Assembly (NCBI GenBank): GCA_017475265.1 | Contig: JAFVFY010000019.1 | Location: 1-64,000, forward strand | Direction: 5' to 3' | DNA: 64,000 nt | Source of the DNA: Prevotella sp. | GTDB lineage: Bacteria > Bacteroidota > Bacteroidia > Bacteroidales > Bacteroidaceae | Shown: positions 35,606 through 43,513 of the stretch, in pieces | Position numbering within the stretch: the first letter of the stretch is position 1 | Layout: each line of letters begins with the position of its first letter | The notes under the pieces: generated by a model | What the model was told of the DNA's origin: nothing | The model's database searches: none | What the model saw: the letters and a program-made list of their open reading frames with translations, nothing else | Program-made: the position numbers and the translations under genes

Positions 35606-36931
35606 ATGGCCACGGTGGAGGACATTCAGAACTTCCTGATGGACAGGGTTCTGCTGCGGTACAATGTAATTACGGGAAGGGTGGAATACCGGCTGCCAGA
35701 CTCTATGCCCCCTAAGTTAGGGGGCGACAGGGGTCTGAACGAGGGAATGTCCTGCGCTTGTTCAGACCCCCAACCCCCTAACTTAGGGGGCTTGTGGCAG
35801 ACATGGCAACCCATCAACGACCGTATCGTCAATTCGCTGTGGGCCGAACTGTCGGCTACGAAGGTGGTGCGGGTGCAGGACATGTACAGGGTGATAGAGT
35901 CGGACTTCGTGCCGGAATTTCATCCGTTCCGCTACTACCTTGAGCACCTTCCGCCGTGGGACGGGCAGAACCATATCCTGGCGATGTCGGTATCGGTGAG
36001 CGTGAAGGGCGATGTGCAGGAGCAGATGCTCTTCGCCGAGTACCTGACGAAGTGGCTGGTGGGCATGGTGGCGGGATGGGTGGACGACTCGGTGGTGAAC
36101 AACGTCATCCTGGTGCTCATAGGCGAGCAGGGGTCGTACAAGAAGACGTGGTTCAACTACCTGCTGCCGCCGGAACTATCGAACTATTTCTACACGAAAA
36201 CGAATGCCCAGAGGATGGGGCGCGATGACCTCTTGACCTTGGCACAGTATGGTCTGGTGTGCTGCGAGGAGCTGGACACGATGCGACCTTCAGAACTGAA
36301 CCAACTGAAGGCGGCAGTGACCATGCCTTCGATTGACGAGCGGGCGGCGTATGCCCACTTCCATGAGCATCGCAAGCACATAGCGTCGTTTTGCGGAACG
36401 GGCAACAATGCGCAGTTTTTGGCAGACCCGACGGGCAACCGCCGCTGGCTGCCGTTCGAGGTGGAGTCGATAGAGTCGCCCCGAGAGCATCCCTTCGACT
36501 ACACGGGCATCTACTCGCAGGCGTATGCGCTCTACCGTCAGGGCTTCCGCTTCTGGTTCACGCGAGACGAGATTCTGCGGCTGGCCGTGCATAACAAGCA
36601 GTTTGAGACTCCACGGTTAGAGCACGAACTGGTGCAGTTGTATTTCCGTCGTCCAGCGGACAGGAAGCCAGGCGAGTTCATCAGTGTGGCGCTGGCCCTG
36701 CAGATGGTGGGCGCTGGCATCACGCAGAAACTCAGCAGCGTGCTGTTGGGGCGGGCGTTCATGGAACTGGGCTTCGAGCGCAGGACGTGCAGGAACGTGC
36801 GCGGCTACATAGTCGTGCGCCGGTCGGCTGAGGAGATGCGGTCGTTGCGCAACGCGATGGCACAGGAGTCGTCAGACCCCACTCCTGCCCCTGATGCGAA
36901 TACAGATACAGATGATACAGTGATATTCTGA
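35606..36931 (+). CDS. VirE/VapE-type P-loop helicase-like protein (DUF3874 C-terminus)
   Basis: 441 residues in the open frame. Core: FHPFRYYLEHLPPWDGQNHI, Walker A GEQGSYKKTW, Walker B-like VCCEELDTM, and the GTGNNAQFLADPTGNRRWLP signature of VirE/D5-like helicases; the C-terminal part (RRPADRKPGEFISVALALQM) is DUF3874-like. The natural start is probably ATG 35545 (MSKKKK...), but that frame stops after an A8 tract; one A fewer would fuse it to this frame as KPNWKEYMATVEDIQ. Residues 34-61 are repeat-derived (CCCCCTAAGTTAGGGGG). First gene of a module with DUF4248, HU-like, smalltalk and amidase. Confidence 0.85.
   Translation: MATVEDIQNFLMDRVLLRYNVITGRVEYRLPDSMPPKLGGDRGLNEGMSCACSDPQPPNLGGLWQTWQPINDRIVNSLWAELSATKVVRVQDMYRVIESDFVPEFHPFRYYLEHLPPWDGQNHILAMSVSVSVKGDVQEQMLFAEYLTKWLVGMVAGWVDDSVVNNVILVLIGEQGSYKKTWFNYLLPPELSNYFYTKTNAQRMGRDDLLTLAQYGLVCCEELDTMRPSELNQLKAAVTMPSIDERAAYAHFHEHRKHIASFCGTGNNAQFLADPTGNRRWLPFEVESIESPREHPFDYTGIYSQAYALYRQGFRFWFTRDEILRLAVHNKQFETPRLEHELVQLYFRRPADRKPGEFISVALALQMVGAGITQKLSSVLLGRAFMELGFERRTCRNVRGYIVVRRSAEEMRSLRNAMAQESSDPTPAPDANTDTDDTVIF
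35708..35786. repeat. Nested palindromes in frame within the VirE-type gene
   Basis: CCCCCTAAGTTAGGGGG (35708-35724) and CCCCCTAACTTAGGGGG (35770-35786) enclose a second inverted repeat, GGGGTCTGAAC and GTTCAGACCCC. The whole unit is read through in frame. Confidence 0.85.
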
Positions 36932-36940
36932 GAAAATCTT

Positions 36941-36972
36941 CCTGCGTACCTGTGCGCATATATGTACGCAGG
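36941..36972. terminator. Hairpin after the VirE-type gene
   Basis: CCTGCGTAC (36941-36949) pairs perfectly with GTACGCAGG (36964-36972). The related CGCGTAC/GTACGCG hairpin is found in the relic at about 48295-48320. Confidence 0.6.
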
Positions 36973-37020
36973 AGATATTTCCTGAAAACATCTGTATGTA
37001 TCTGTATGTGTATCAATCCT

Positions 37021-37097
37021 AAGTATGGCACTTAGCCCCTGAAAGTATGATACTTAGACATCGTAAACATTATACTTTTGACCCGTAAACAATATAG
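37021..37097 (+). promoter_or_regulatory. 22-bp iteron array upstream of the DUF4248 gene
   Basis: Four units at 37021, 37043, 37065 and 37087, exact 22-bp steps. Core AAGTATGATACTTAG is itself near-palindromic; the last two units are degenerate (AAACATTATACTT, AAACAATATAG). The array ends at the DUF4248 start codon. A second four-unit array is at 48365-48445. Confidence 0.85.
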
Positions 37098-37099
37098 TT

Positions 37100-37285
37100 A
37101 TGAAAGCAATGAGCAAACAACAGTTGGCCGACCGAGCCGGGGTGTCTGTCAGGACACTGAACAGCTGGTGCAGGCCCTACCAGCGTGAACTACAGGAAAT
37201 GGGCGTGACCCCGAGGATGAAGGTGCTGCCGCCGCACGTCGTGATGTTCCTCGCAGACAAGTTCTGCATTGACGTGGCTGGTTGA
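37100..37285 (+). CDS. DUF4248 HTH-like small protein
   Basis: 61 residues. KQQLADRAGVSVRTLNSWCR is a helix-turn-helix-like start, followed by RMKVLPPHVVMFLADKFCID, the conserved DUF4248 end. Likely DNA-binding, and the 22-bp iterons directly in front of its start codon are the obvious candidate site, although this is inference. Sits between the VirE-type and HU-like genes, its usual place in Bacteroidales genomes. Confidence 0.85.
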   Translation: MKAMSKQQLADRAGVSVRTLNSWCRPYQRELQEMGVTPRMKVLPPHVVMFLADKFCIDVAG

Positions 37286-37372
37286 TGTCACACAGAAATC
37301 ACGGAAATCACAGAAAGACTACGTGATATGGCGTAAACGGTAGGAAACGGAAATGGCCCTGACAAAATGTAG

Positions 37373-37380
37373 TACCTTTG
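37373..37380 (+). promoter_or_regulatory. -7 box for the HU-like gene
   Basis: TACCTTTG followed by CAAT; the leader behind it includes the AAATCGTAAATGGTAAATC repeat (37426-37462). Confidence 0.75.
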
Positions 37381-37463
37381 CAATATCAGAGAAACGCTCT
37401 GAGACGACATTGGCAAGCGCGCAGCCAAATCGTAAATGGTAAATCTGTAAATTGTAAATTGCT

Positions 37464-37895
37464 ATGATTCTCTACATTTTGCGTCAGAACAAGAACGAGA
37501 ACTCGGCTTCCTACGGTAAGTATTACGCTTATCCCGTCATCGAGGAGACCATCACGCTCGACGGCCTGGCCGAGCACATGAGTAACCACAACACCCCCTT
37601 CTCGAAAGGAGCCATCAAGGGCACGCTCACCGACATGGTGAACTGCATCAAGGAACTGCTCCTTGAGGGCAAGAACGTGAAGATCGATGACCTCGCCATT
37701 TTCTCCCTCGGCATCAAGAACCGTGGTGGTGCCAACACCGAGAAGGACTTCACCGTGACTGGCAACATCAAGGGCGTGAAGCTCCGTGCACGTGCCACCG
37801 GCGAACTGGTGACGAAGAACCTGAACCTGGAGGCTACGCTGAAGAAGGCCACAGCAACTACTAAGGCCAGCAACAGCGACGACCAGAACCCGTAG
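37464..37895 (+). CDS. HU-family DNA-binding protein (long Bacteroidetes type)
   Basis: 143 residues. The N-terminal extension (MILYILRQNKNENSASYGKY) and the HU/IHF body (GLAEHMSNHNTPFSKGAIKG, NVKIDDLAIFSLGIKNRGGA) mark the HU-HIG-like family; the C-terminus has a helix and a low-complexity Ala/Thr/Lys tail. Probably a nucleoid-like DNA-bending protein of the module. It has its own promoter and is followed by 90 bp of AACGAATTTGACGAATTGAA-type repeat. Confidence 0.9.
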   Translation: MILYILRQNKNENSASYGKYYAYPVIEETITLDGLAEHMSNHNTPFSKGAIKGTLTDMVNCIKELLLEGKNVKIDDLAIFSLGIKNRGGANTEKDFTVTGNIKGVKLRARATGELVTKNLNLEATLKKATATTKASNSDDQNP

Positions 37896-37904
37896 GGCTT
37901 TTCC

Positions 37905-38060
37905 AACAACGAATTTGACGAATTGAACGAATTGTTTTTCCCGACCACAAATTAGACGGATTAAACGGATTTCTCTTTTCTAACACGAATTGCCACAAAT
38001 GAATCACGAATTTTTCATTAATGAATATTTATGGTCAATTAGTGGCAATTCGTTTCAAAC
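37905..38060. repeat. CACGAATTGACACGAATT-family repeats
   Basis: Degenerate ACGAATTGAACGAATTG and ACGGATTAAACGGATT units. Related stretches occur at 41705-41760, 43470-43500 (inside the histidine kinase gene), 45680-45745 and 49599-49696. Confidence 0.8.
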
Positions 38061-38139
38061 AAAGATTTATGGCCAATTCCTGCCAATTTCTTTCCAAATC
38101 AAAAACCGACACAACAAACTAAACTCAGACTTAACGATT

Positions 38140-38250
38140 ATGAAATTCTTGAAAGACCTGAAGACTTGGAAGACCATCATCCAGTTCATCATCACCGTGC
38201 TCACCGCCATTATCAGCTCGTTCTTTGTACAGAGCTGCAAGGCATGGTGA
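38140..38250 (+). CDS. Smalltalk family small membrane protein
   Basis: 36 residues (MKFLKDLKTWKTIIQFIITV then LTAIISSFFVQSCKAW). One hydrophobic helix and a Cys in a VQSC context that looks like a lipobox or a short membrane anchor. NCBI calls such proteins smalltalk protein; function unknown. The longer reading frame from 37990 runs through repeat DNA and is not believed. It directly precedes the amidase gene by 26 bp, which is the position a small holin-like protein would take before an endolysin. Confidence 0.8.
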   Translation: MKFLKDLKTWKTIIQFIITVLTAIISSFFVQSCKAW

Positions 38251-38276
38251 TACGAAACAGATTATTCTGAAATGCT

Positions 38277-38687
38277 ATGAGACGAATTGATTTGATTGTC
38301 ATTCACTGTTCAGCAACGCGCTCGAACCAGAACTTTCCCGTGACAGCCCTCATCCGCTGTCACGCGGAAAGATTCGGATTCACGGGCTACCACTACTACA
38401 TCACCCGCGACGGCCAGACTTACCAGACGCGCCATGAACAGCTGATTGGTGCCCATGCCAAAGGCTACAACCAGCACAGCCTCGGTATCTGCTACGAGGG
38501 AGGTCTTGACGAGCATGGCCATCCCGCCGACACCCGCACGGAAGCCCAGAAACGTGCCCTACTGAAGTTGCTCTCTCGCTTGAAGAATACCCATCCCGAT
38601 GCCCGCATCCTCGGCCATCGCGACCTCCCCAACGTCCACAAGGACTGCCCCTGCTTCGATGCTCAGGAAGAGTATTCGAGCCTCTAA
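38277..38687 (+). CDS. N-acetylmuramoyl-L-alanine amidase (Amidase_2)
   Basis: 136 residues, T7-lysozyme-like, cleaving the bond between MurNAc and L-Ala in peptidoglycan. Zn ligands are His10 in IDLIVIHCSATR, His in KNTHPDARILGHRDLPN and Cys in HKDCPCFDA; the conserved Tyr region is TGYHYYITRDGQTYQTR. No signal peptide, so export would need another route, as with phage endolysins. Last gene of the module; a strong terminator follows. Confidence 0.93.
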   Translation: MRRIDLIVIHCSATRSNQNFPVTALIRCHAERFGFTGYHYYITRDGQTYQTRHEQLIGAHAKGYNQHSLGICYEGGLDEHGHPADTRTEAQKRALLKLLSRLKNTHPDARILGHRDLPNVHKDCPCFDAQEEYSSL

Positions 38688-38798
38688 CCCTGGGTGCAGC
38701 GTCGCCATCCGAGGCCCCGTCCCTCAATGTCAAACCCTCAAACATCGAATGATTATGCATTACATCAGAGACCAACAAGCATAACTTATCCCACATTT

Positions 38799-38836
38799 GG
38801 CGGACAAGGACCAAAAAGTTCTTGCCCGCCTTCTTT
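38799..38836 (+). terminator. Terminator of the VirE/amidase module
   Basis: GGCGGACAAG (38799-38808) pairs with CTTGCCCGCC (38821-38830), followed by TTCTTT. Confidence 0.75.
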
Positions 38837-38960
38837 ATTGATGTAACACAGATACGACAATTTGTCAAACTTGCTTTGAATATCCAAATGCTGCTGTATC
38901 ATTTACAGTCCTGTTGGGACAAAGATACGAATAATAATGTAAAAATAAGGTTATAATGTA
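38837..38960. other. Intergenic, nothing recognised
   Basis: AT-rich stretch between the module terminator and the operator of the outer-membrane barrel gene. No reading frame, repeat or RNA was recognised. Confidence 0.4.
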
Positions 38961-38963
38961 AAC

Positions 38964-39031
38964 TTCACCCCCGATTTTTCCCGTTTCACCTACATTCTTC
39001 TTTTATTTCGCGCGTAAGGGTTGTAATTTTG
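38964..39031 (+). promoter_or_regulatory. Candidate LytTR operator and promoter of the outer-membrane barrel gene
   Basis: TTCACCC at 38964 and TTCACCT at 38985 (21 bp apart) around GATTTTTCCCG; -7 box TAATTTTG starts at 39024, 39 bp after the second repeat. Identical geometry to 28081-28148. Confidence 0.75.
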
Positions 39032-39046
39032 CCACACAAATTCGAA

Positions 39047-41698
39047 ATGACAATGAAGAAAGTAGTTTTTATATTGGTTGCAATGCTGGCGAGCGCTGGC
39101 GCGATGGCGCAGAATAAGGATGACGTTAGGGATACGGTGGTGACAGACACCACAGTATGGAAGAGCCTGGAACTGGAGGGCGTGGTGGTGAAGAGCCACG
39201 CCGTGAAGGTGAAGGTGCAGGGCGACTCGCTGGTGTATAATGCAGCGGCGTATCGCGTGCCGGAGGGCTCGACGCTGGAGGCACTGGTAAAACAGTTACT
39301 GGGCGCGAAGGTGGATAAGGATGGCACCATCAAGATCAATGGCAAGGAGGTGAGCAAGATTCTCGTAGATGGCAAGGAGTTTTTCCTGAACGACAAGGAG
39401 GTGGCGATGAAGAACATCCCCACGGACATGATCGACAAGTTGAAGACCTACGAACGGAAGAGCGACCGATCGCGCGTGACGGGCATCGACGACGGCGAGG
39501 AGGAGACGGTGCTGGACCTGACGGTGAAGAAGGGAATGAAGAACGGCTGGTTTGGCAACGTGAACCTGGGCGCGGGCACGAAGCACCGCTATGCAGAGCG
39601 GCTGAACGTGAACCGGTTCAAGGATGACTTCCAGGCGACGCTCATCGGCAACGCTAACAACGTGGCGGACATGGGATTCGGCGGCGGTGGCGGTCGCTGG
39701 GGATGGGGCAGCGAAGGCCTGAGGAGCAGCAAGGAGATTGGCGCCAACTTCGCCACCGCCAAGCCGAAACTGGAGACGGGCGGTAGCGTGCGCTATCGCT
39801 ACGACGGCAGCGACAATGAGAACGCATCGACGACGGAGTATTTCTATGCCTCGCTGGCACGGTTTGCGCAGGACTACTCGAAGAACATGACGTCGAACCG
39901 CCGGCTGACGAGCAATTTCCGCTTCGAGTGGAAGCCCGACACGATGACGAACATCATCTTCCGTCCCAACCTGACCTATCAGCGCAACCGTGGGCGCGGC
40001 TATTCAACGTCGGGCTCGTACAGCGACCAACTGATGGAGATGGTGGTCAACACGAACGTCAACCGCAACATGAGCATCAACACGAGCACCAACCTAAGCG
40101 GCGAGTTGCAGCTGAACCGCAAGCTGGGCAACAAGGGCCGCAACGTGACGCTGCTCGTCAAGAGCAACTACAGCGACGGCACAAGTCAGCAGCTGTCGGC
40201 GGCACGCATCACTTATGACACGCAGGGCACGTCGCAACAGAACAACCGCTACTACGACACGCCCTCGCGCAACTTCGGCCTGAGCGGACAGTTGGCCTAC
40301 AGCGAACCCATCGCCGACCGCACTTATCTGCAGATGAGCTACACTTACGACTACAGCTACAGCCGCAACGACCGCCGCGCCTTCATCTACGATAGCGACG
40401 CCTATCAGACGCTCGTCGAGAGCATGGCGGCGAACCGCTACGACATCGACGCCGTGCTGCGATTCATGGACGACATGCACTATGTGTTGAACGGTGCAGA
40501 CTCGGTGGCCAACCGTCTGAGCCAGTTCAGCGAGTATCGCAACTACAACCAGACCATCAACCTCAGCTTCCGCCGCGTGCGCGACAACTACAACTTCAGC
40601 GTAGGTCTCGACCTGCTGCCCCAGCGCACCACGCTCAACTATAAGTACATGGGCCAGGAATATCCGGAGGTGACGCGCAAGGTTTTTAACATCGCCCCGC
40701 GAGTGAACCTGCGCTGGAACTTCGACAAGCATACCAACCTGCACTTCCGCTACAACGGTCGCACGCGCCAGCCCAGCATGACCAACCTGCTCGACATCAC
40801 CGATGACTCGAACCCGCTGGTCATCACCAAGGGCAACCCCGGACTGAAGCCCTCGTTCTCACACAACATCATGGCCGACTTCAACACCTTCAACGCCGAG
40901 CGCCAGCAGGGTGTCTACTCATGGCTGTGGTTCAGCGCCACCCGTAACAGCATCGACAACAAGACCACCTACGACAACCAGACGGGCGTGCGCACCACCA
41001 TGCCGATGAACATCAACGGCAACTGGAACGGCGGTGGCGGCGTGGGATTCAACACGGGTCTGGGCGCGAAGAAGCTCTTCAACATCGGCATCGACCTGGG
41101 CGGCGACTACCAGCGCCACGTGGGTTTCTACAACAGCGACGATGCGGCCTGTGACACGAAGACCGTGACACGCAGCATCAACCTGGACGGCGGCCTCGAC
41201 TTCTCCTACCGCACCGACCAACTCAGCATCGCCCTGAACAGTCGACTGATGTACGCCAACGCCAAGAACGACCTGAACGCAATGGCCAACCGCAACACCT
41301 ACGACTTCTCCTACGGCGCCGAACTGGAGTGAACCGCTCCCTGGGGCACCACCCTGACCACCGACATCGGCATGAGCAGTCGCCGAGGCTACGCCCAGAG
41401 CGAGATGAACACCAACGAACTGCTGTGGAACGCCCAGCTCTCGCACTCGTTTCTCCGCGCCCGCGCCCTCACCGTGATGCTTGAAGTGAACGACATCCTG
41501 GGCCAGCAGACCAACATCACCCGCACCATCGACGCCCTGCAGCGCACCGACGCACGCCACAATGCCATCTACCAGTACGGCATGCTCCGCGTCATCTACA
41601 AGTTCAACATCCTCGGTGGCAAGAACACCCTGAAGGAAGAGAAGCGCCGCGACGAATGGGACGGCGACTGGGGAGAATTCGGAGAATGGGGGATGTAG
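39047..41698 (+). pseudogene. Outer-membrane beta-barrel protein with an in-frame stop
   Basis: A TonB-receptor-like barrel (OMP_b-brl family) of 883 codons interrupted by TGA at 41330. Start at ATG 39047 or 39053, which follow the -7 box and give the signal peptide MKKVVFILVAMLASAGAMAQ. The plug-like part has LEALVKQLLGAKVDKDGTIK and DGKEFFLNDKEVAMKNIPTD; the barrel follows. After the TGA the same frame continues as TAPWGTTLTTDIGMSSRRGY to a normal barrel end (RVIYKFNILGGKNTLKEEKR). The context LeuGlu-stop-ThrAlaProTrp fits a TGG Trp codon mutated to TGA. Without readthrough the barrel lacks its last strands and is probably not assembled. Confidence 0.85.
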
Positions 41699-41699
41699 C

Positions 41700-41776
41700 G
41701 CGGCCACGGATGGCACGGATTTTCTTTCCGACCACGGATGGCACGGATTCAACGGATTAGGACGCTGGAAGCGTCC
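41700..41776. repeat. CACGGATGGCACGGATT repeat and GACGCTGGAAGCGTC palindrome
   Basis: CCACGGATGGCACGGATT units, then GACGCTGGAAGCGTC (41761-41775), a shortened relative of the ACGCTTCCCAGCGT family. Confidence 0.75.
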
Positions 41777-41845
41777 CCTCTCAATAGCCGTGGGTACATC
41801 GCCAGATGTACCCATGGTGATGTCGTTGGGGGGTATAGTTGGGGA

Positions 41846-42289
41846 CTACTGCGGAATAGACCTTACATCATCTGGCTTGACAACACTGATGTTGTAGAAC
41901 AGGCGGTAGTCCTTGAAGTTGTTCGTGATGATGATGCTGCACTTCTGTTTCCGTGCCAGCACGTACTGCACGTTGTCCTCGATGTCGCCACCAGTCTCGA
42001 CGAGGGCGGCATCTATGTCACGGGCTGCGAAGTCGATGACGTTGAAACGGTGCTGCAGGTCGCGCACAATGCGTACTATCTCGTCGTTCTTCTTTTTCTT
42101 CTGGAATGTGGAGATGAGCTGCGCCACACTGAGCGTCGATATGTAGAGTTTCTTGCCCGTCAGCGAATAAAGGTAGTGCAGACAGGCCTCGTCCTTCTTG
42201 AAGCGGGCGTCGCCGCTGTAGCCGCCCACAAGGACGTTGGTGTCCACAAAGATGTGGTTGTAATTGAATGGACTTTTCCTGCGTGTCAT
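41846..42289 (-). CDS. PIN-domain ribonuclease toxin
   Basis: 147 residues. PIN signature: IFVDTNVLVGGYSGD (first Asp), KKKKNDEIVRIVRDL, AARDIDAALVETGGDIEDNV (later Asp/Glu cluster) and IIITNNFKDY. Predicted VapC-like, cutting RNA with Mg ions. The start lies four bases from the stop of a small upstream gene, so the two form a toxin-antitoxin-type pair. Confidence 0.88.
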   Translation of the reverse strand: MTRRKSPFNYNHIFVDTNVLVGGYSGDARFKKDEACLHYLYSLTGKKLYISTLSVAQLISTFQKKKKNDEIVRIVRDLQHRFNVIDFAARDIDAALVETGGDIEDNVQYVLARKQKCSIIITNNFKDYRLFYNISVVKPDDVRSIPQ

Positions 42290-42292
42290 CGT

Positions 42293-42472
42293 TCAGAATA
42301 CCAAGTGTGGAAACTGTTTCTTCTCTTCCTCGGTGAGCGTGTGAGCCCAGCTGGTGGCCCAGAAGTCCACGAGGTTATCTACGAGTTGCTTGCGTGTCAG
42401 TCCGTTCTTCTTCAGGAGCAGCTCGACTACGCCCTTGCGCTCCTGTTCAATCAGTTTGTCTCTTTCGCTCAT
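42293..42472 (-). CDS. Putative antitoxin paired with the PIN toxin
   Basis: 59 residues: MSERDKLIEQERKGVVELLL, KKNGLTRKQLVDNLVDFWAT, SWAHTLTEEEKKQFPHLVF. Charged and helical, with KKNGLTRKQLVDNLV looking like a short HTH or Arc-like helix pair. No named family recognised. It ends three bases before the PIN start codon, and a TACCTTTG box (42533-42540, minus strand) is 60 bp upstream. Confidence 0.78.
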   Translation of the reverse strand: MSERDKLIEQERKGVVELLLKKNGLTRKQLVDNLVDFWATSWAHTLTEEEKKQFPHLVF

Positions 42473-42532
42473 ATCTTCTAATATTTAATGAATTGTCTGT
42501 TGGCCGGCTACTGTTTCGCGGCCTTTCGGTCG

Positions 42533-42540
42533 CAAAGGTA
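42533..42540 (-). promoter_or_regulatory. -7 box for the PIN toxin-antitoxin pair
   Basis: TACCTTTG followed by CGAC on the minus strand. Confidence 0.7.
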
Positions 42541-42607
42541 CGAAACTTTCCCCACATTCGCAGCAATCCTTCGGAAAAATCTACAAGATTTAACGGAACG
42601 CTGACGG

Positions 42608-42674
42608 TTCACCCGCGATTTTTCCCGATTCACCCGCTTTTGCTTGGCGGTCTGAGGAAAAAGCAGTATCTTTG
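42608..42674 (+). promoter_or_regulatory. Candidate LytTR operator and promoter of the two-component operon
   Basis: TTCACCCGCGATTTTTCCCG at 42608 and a second TTCACCC at 42629, 21 bp on. -7 box TATCTTTG starts at 42667, 38 bp after the second repeat. Third copy of the element, in front of the kinase/regulator genes themselves. Confidence 0.8.
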
Positions 42675-42682
42675 CACGCAGA

Positions 42683-43513
42683 ATGAAGACGAGACGAATC
42701 ATACACGGGGTGTTGCTGGTGTTGGGGCTGTCGGTGCTGGGACTGCTGTTCTACTACCTGATGTGGCTGATAACCGACGAGGAGTTCAGGGAGATGCTGA
42801 AGTACGGCTGGCCCTGGACGTCGGGAATGATACTCGTGGACTATGCCGCCTGCTGTCTGTTCACCACGGTGGTAACGCTGTACTATTGGCGGTCAAGGGA
42901 GAAGGCTGAACGCGAGCGCGATAAGTTCCGCTTGCAGGCATTGGAGAACCAGTTGAGTCCGCACTTTGTATTCAATAACTTCAGCATCCTTGCCGACCTG
43001 ATAGAGGTGGACCCCAAGCGGGCATCCGACTATCTGATGAACCTCTCGAAGGTGTATCGCTACACACTGTCGCACCTCGACCACAGTACGGTAACGCTAC
43101 AGGAGGAACTGGAGTTTCTGCAGCGCTATCTGGCCTTGTTGCAGCAGCGCTTCGGCGAGGGCATACAGGTAAGGATAGCCGACGAGGTGAAGGATTGCGA
43201 AGGCTCACTGCCGCCCGCCGCCCTGCAGATGCTTATCGAGAACGCCATCAAGCACAATGAGCACACCACGGCTCGTCCACTCGTCATCGACGTGACGACT
43301 GACGGCCAGCGCATCAGTGTGAACAACAGGAAACAACCTATCACAACGGGTGAGAGCACGCACGTGGGCCAGCACAACATCGCTGAGCGTTATCGATTAC
43401 TGACGGACAAGAAGGTAGAGATATGCGAGACGGCGGACGACTATTGCGTGACGATACCGCTGATTATTTTCAAAACAACGAATTTCACGAATTACACGAA
43501 TTGTCAAGTATGA
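42683..43513 (+). CDS. LytS-type sensor histidine kinase
   Basis: 276 residues. Two membrane helices near the N-terminus (HGVLLVLGLSVLGLLFYYLM, and MILVDYAACCLFTTVVTLYY) with almost no periplasmic loop, so the signal is probably membrane-borne. The His_kinase domain has phospho-acceptor His in NQLSPHFVFNNFSILADL; the ATPase has ENAIKHNEHTT. The C-terminal FKTTNFTNYTNCQV is encoded by an AACGAATTTCACGAATTACA repeat. It overlaps the response-regulator start by four bases (ATGA). Confidence 0.92.
   Translation: MKTRRIIHGVLLVLGLSVLGLLFYYLMWLITDEEFREMLKYGWPWTSGMILVDYAACCLFTTVVTLYYWRSREKAERERDKFRLQALENQLSPHFVFNNFSILADLIEVDPKRASDYLMNLSKVYRYTLSHLDHSTVTLQEELEFLQRYLALLQQRFGEGIQVRIADEVKDCEGSLPPAALQMLIENAIKHNEHTTARPLVIDVTTDGQRISVNNRKQPITTGESTHVGQHNIAERYRLLTDKKVEICETADDYCVTIPLIIFKTTNFTNYTNCQV

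Noticed and set aside
36759-37031. Minus-strand frame across the 3' end of the VirE-type gene
   Set aside because: It is antisense to the helicase C-terminus and the hairpin; composition is that of a shadow frame.
37021-37097. Iterons as a CRISPR or plasmid origin
   Set aside because: 22-bp units have no spacers, and there is no plasmid Rep protein; an operator or satellite origin fits better.
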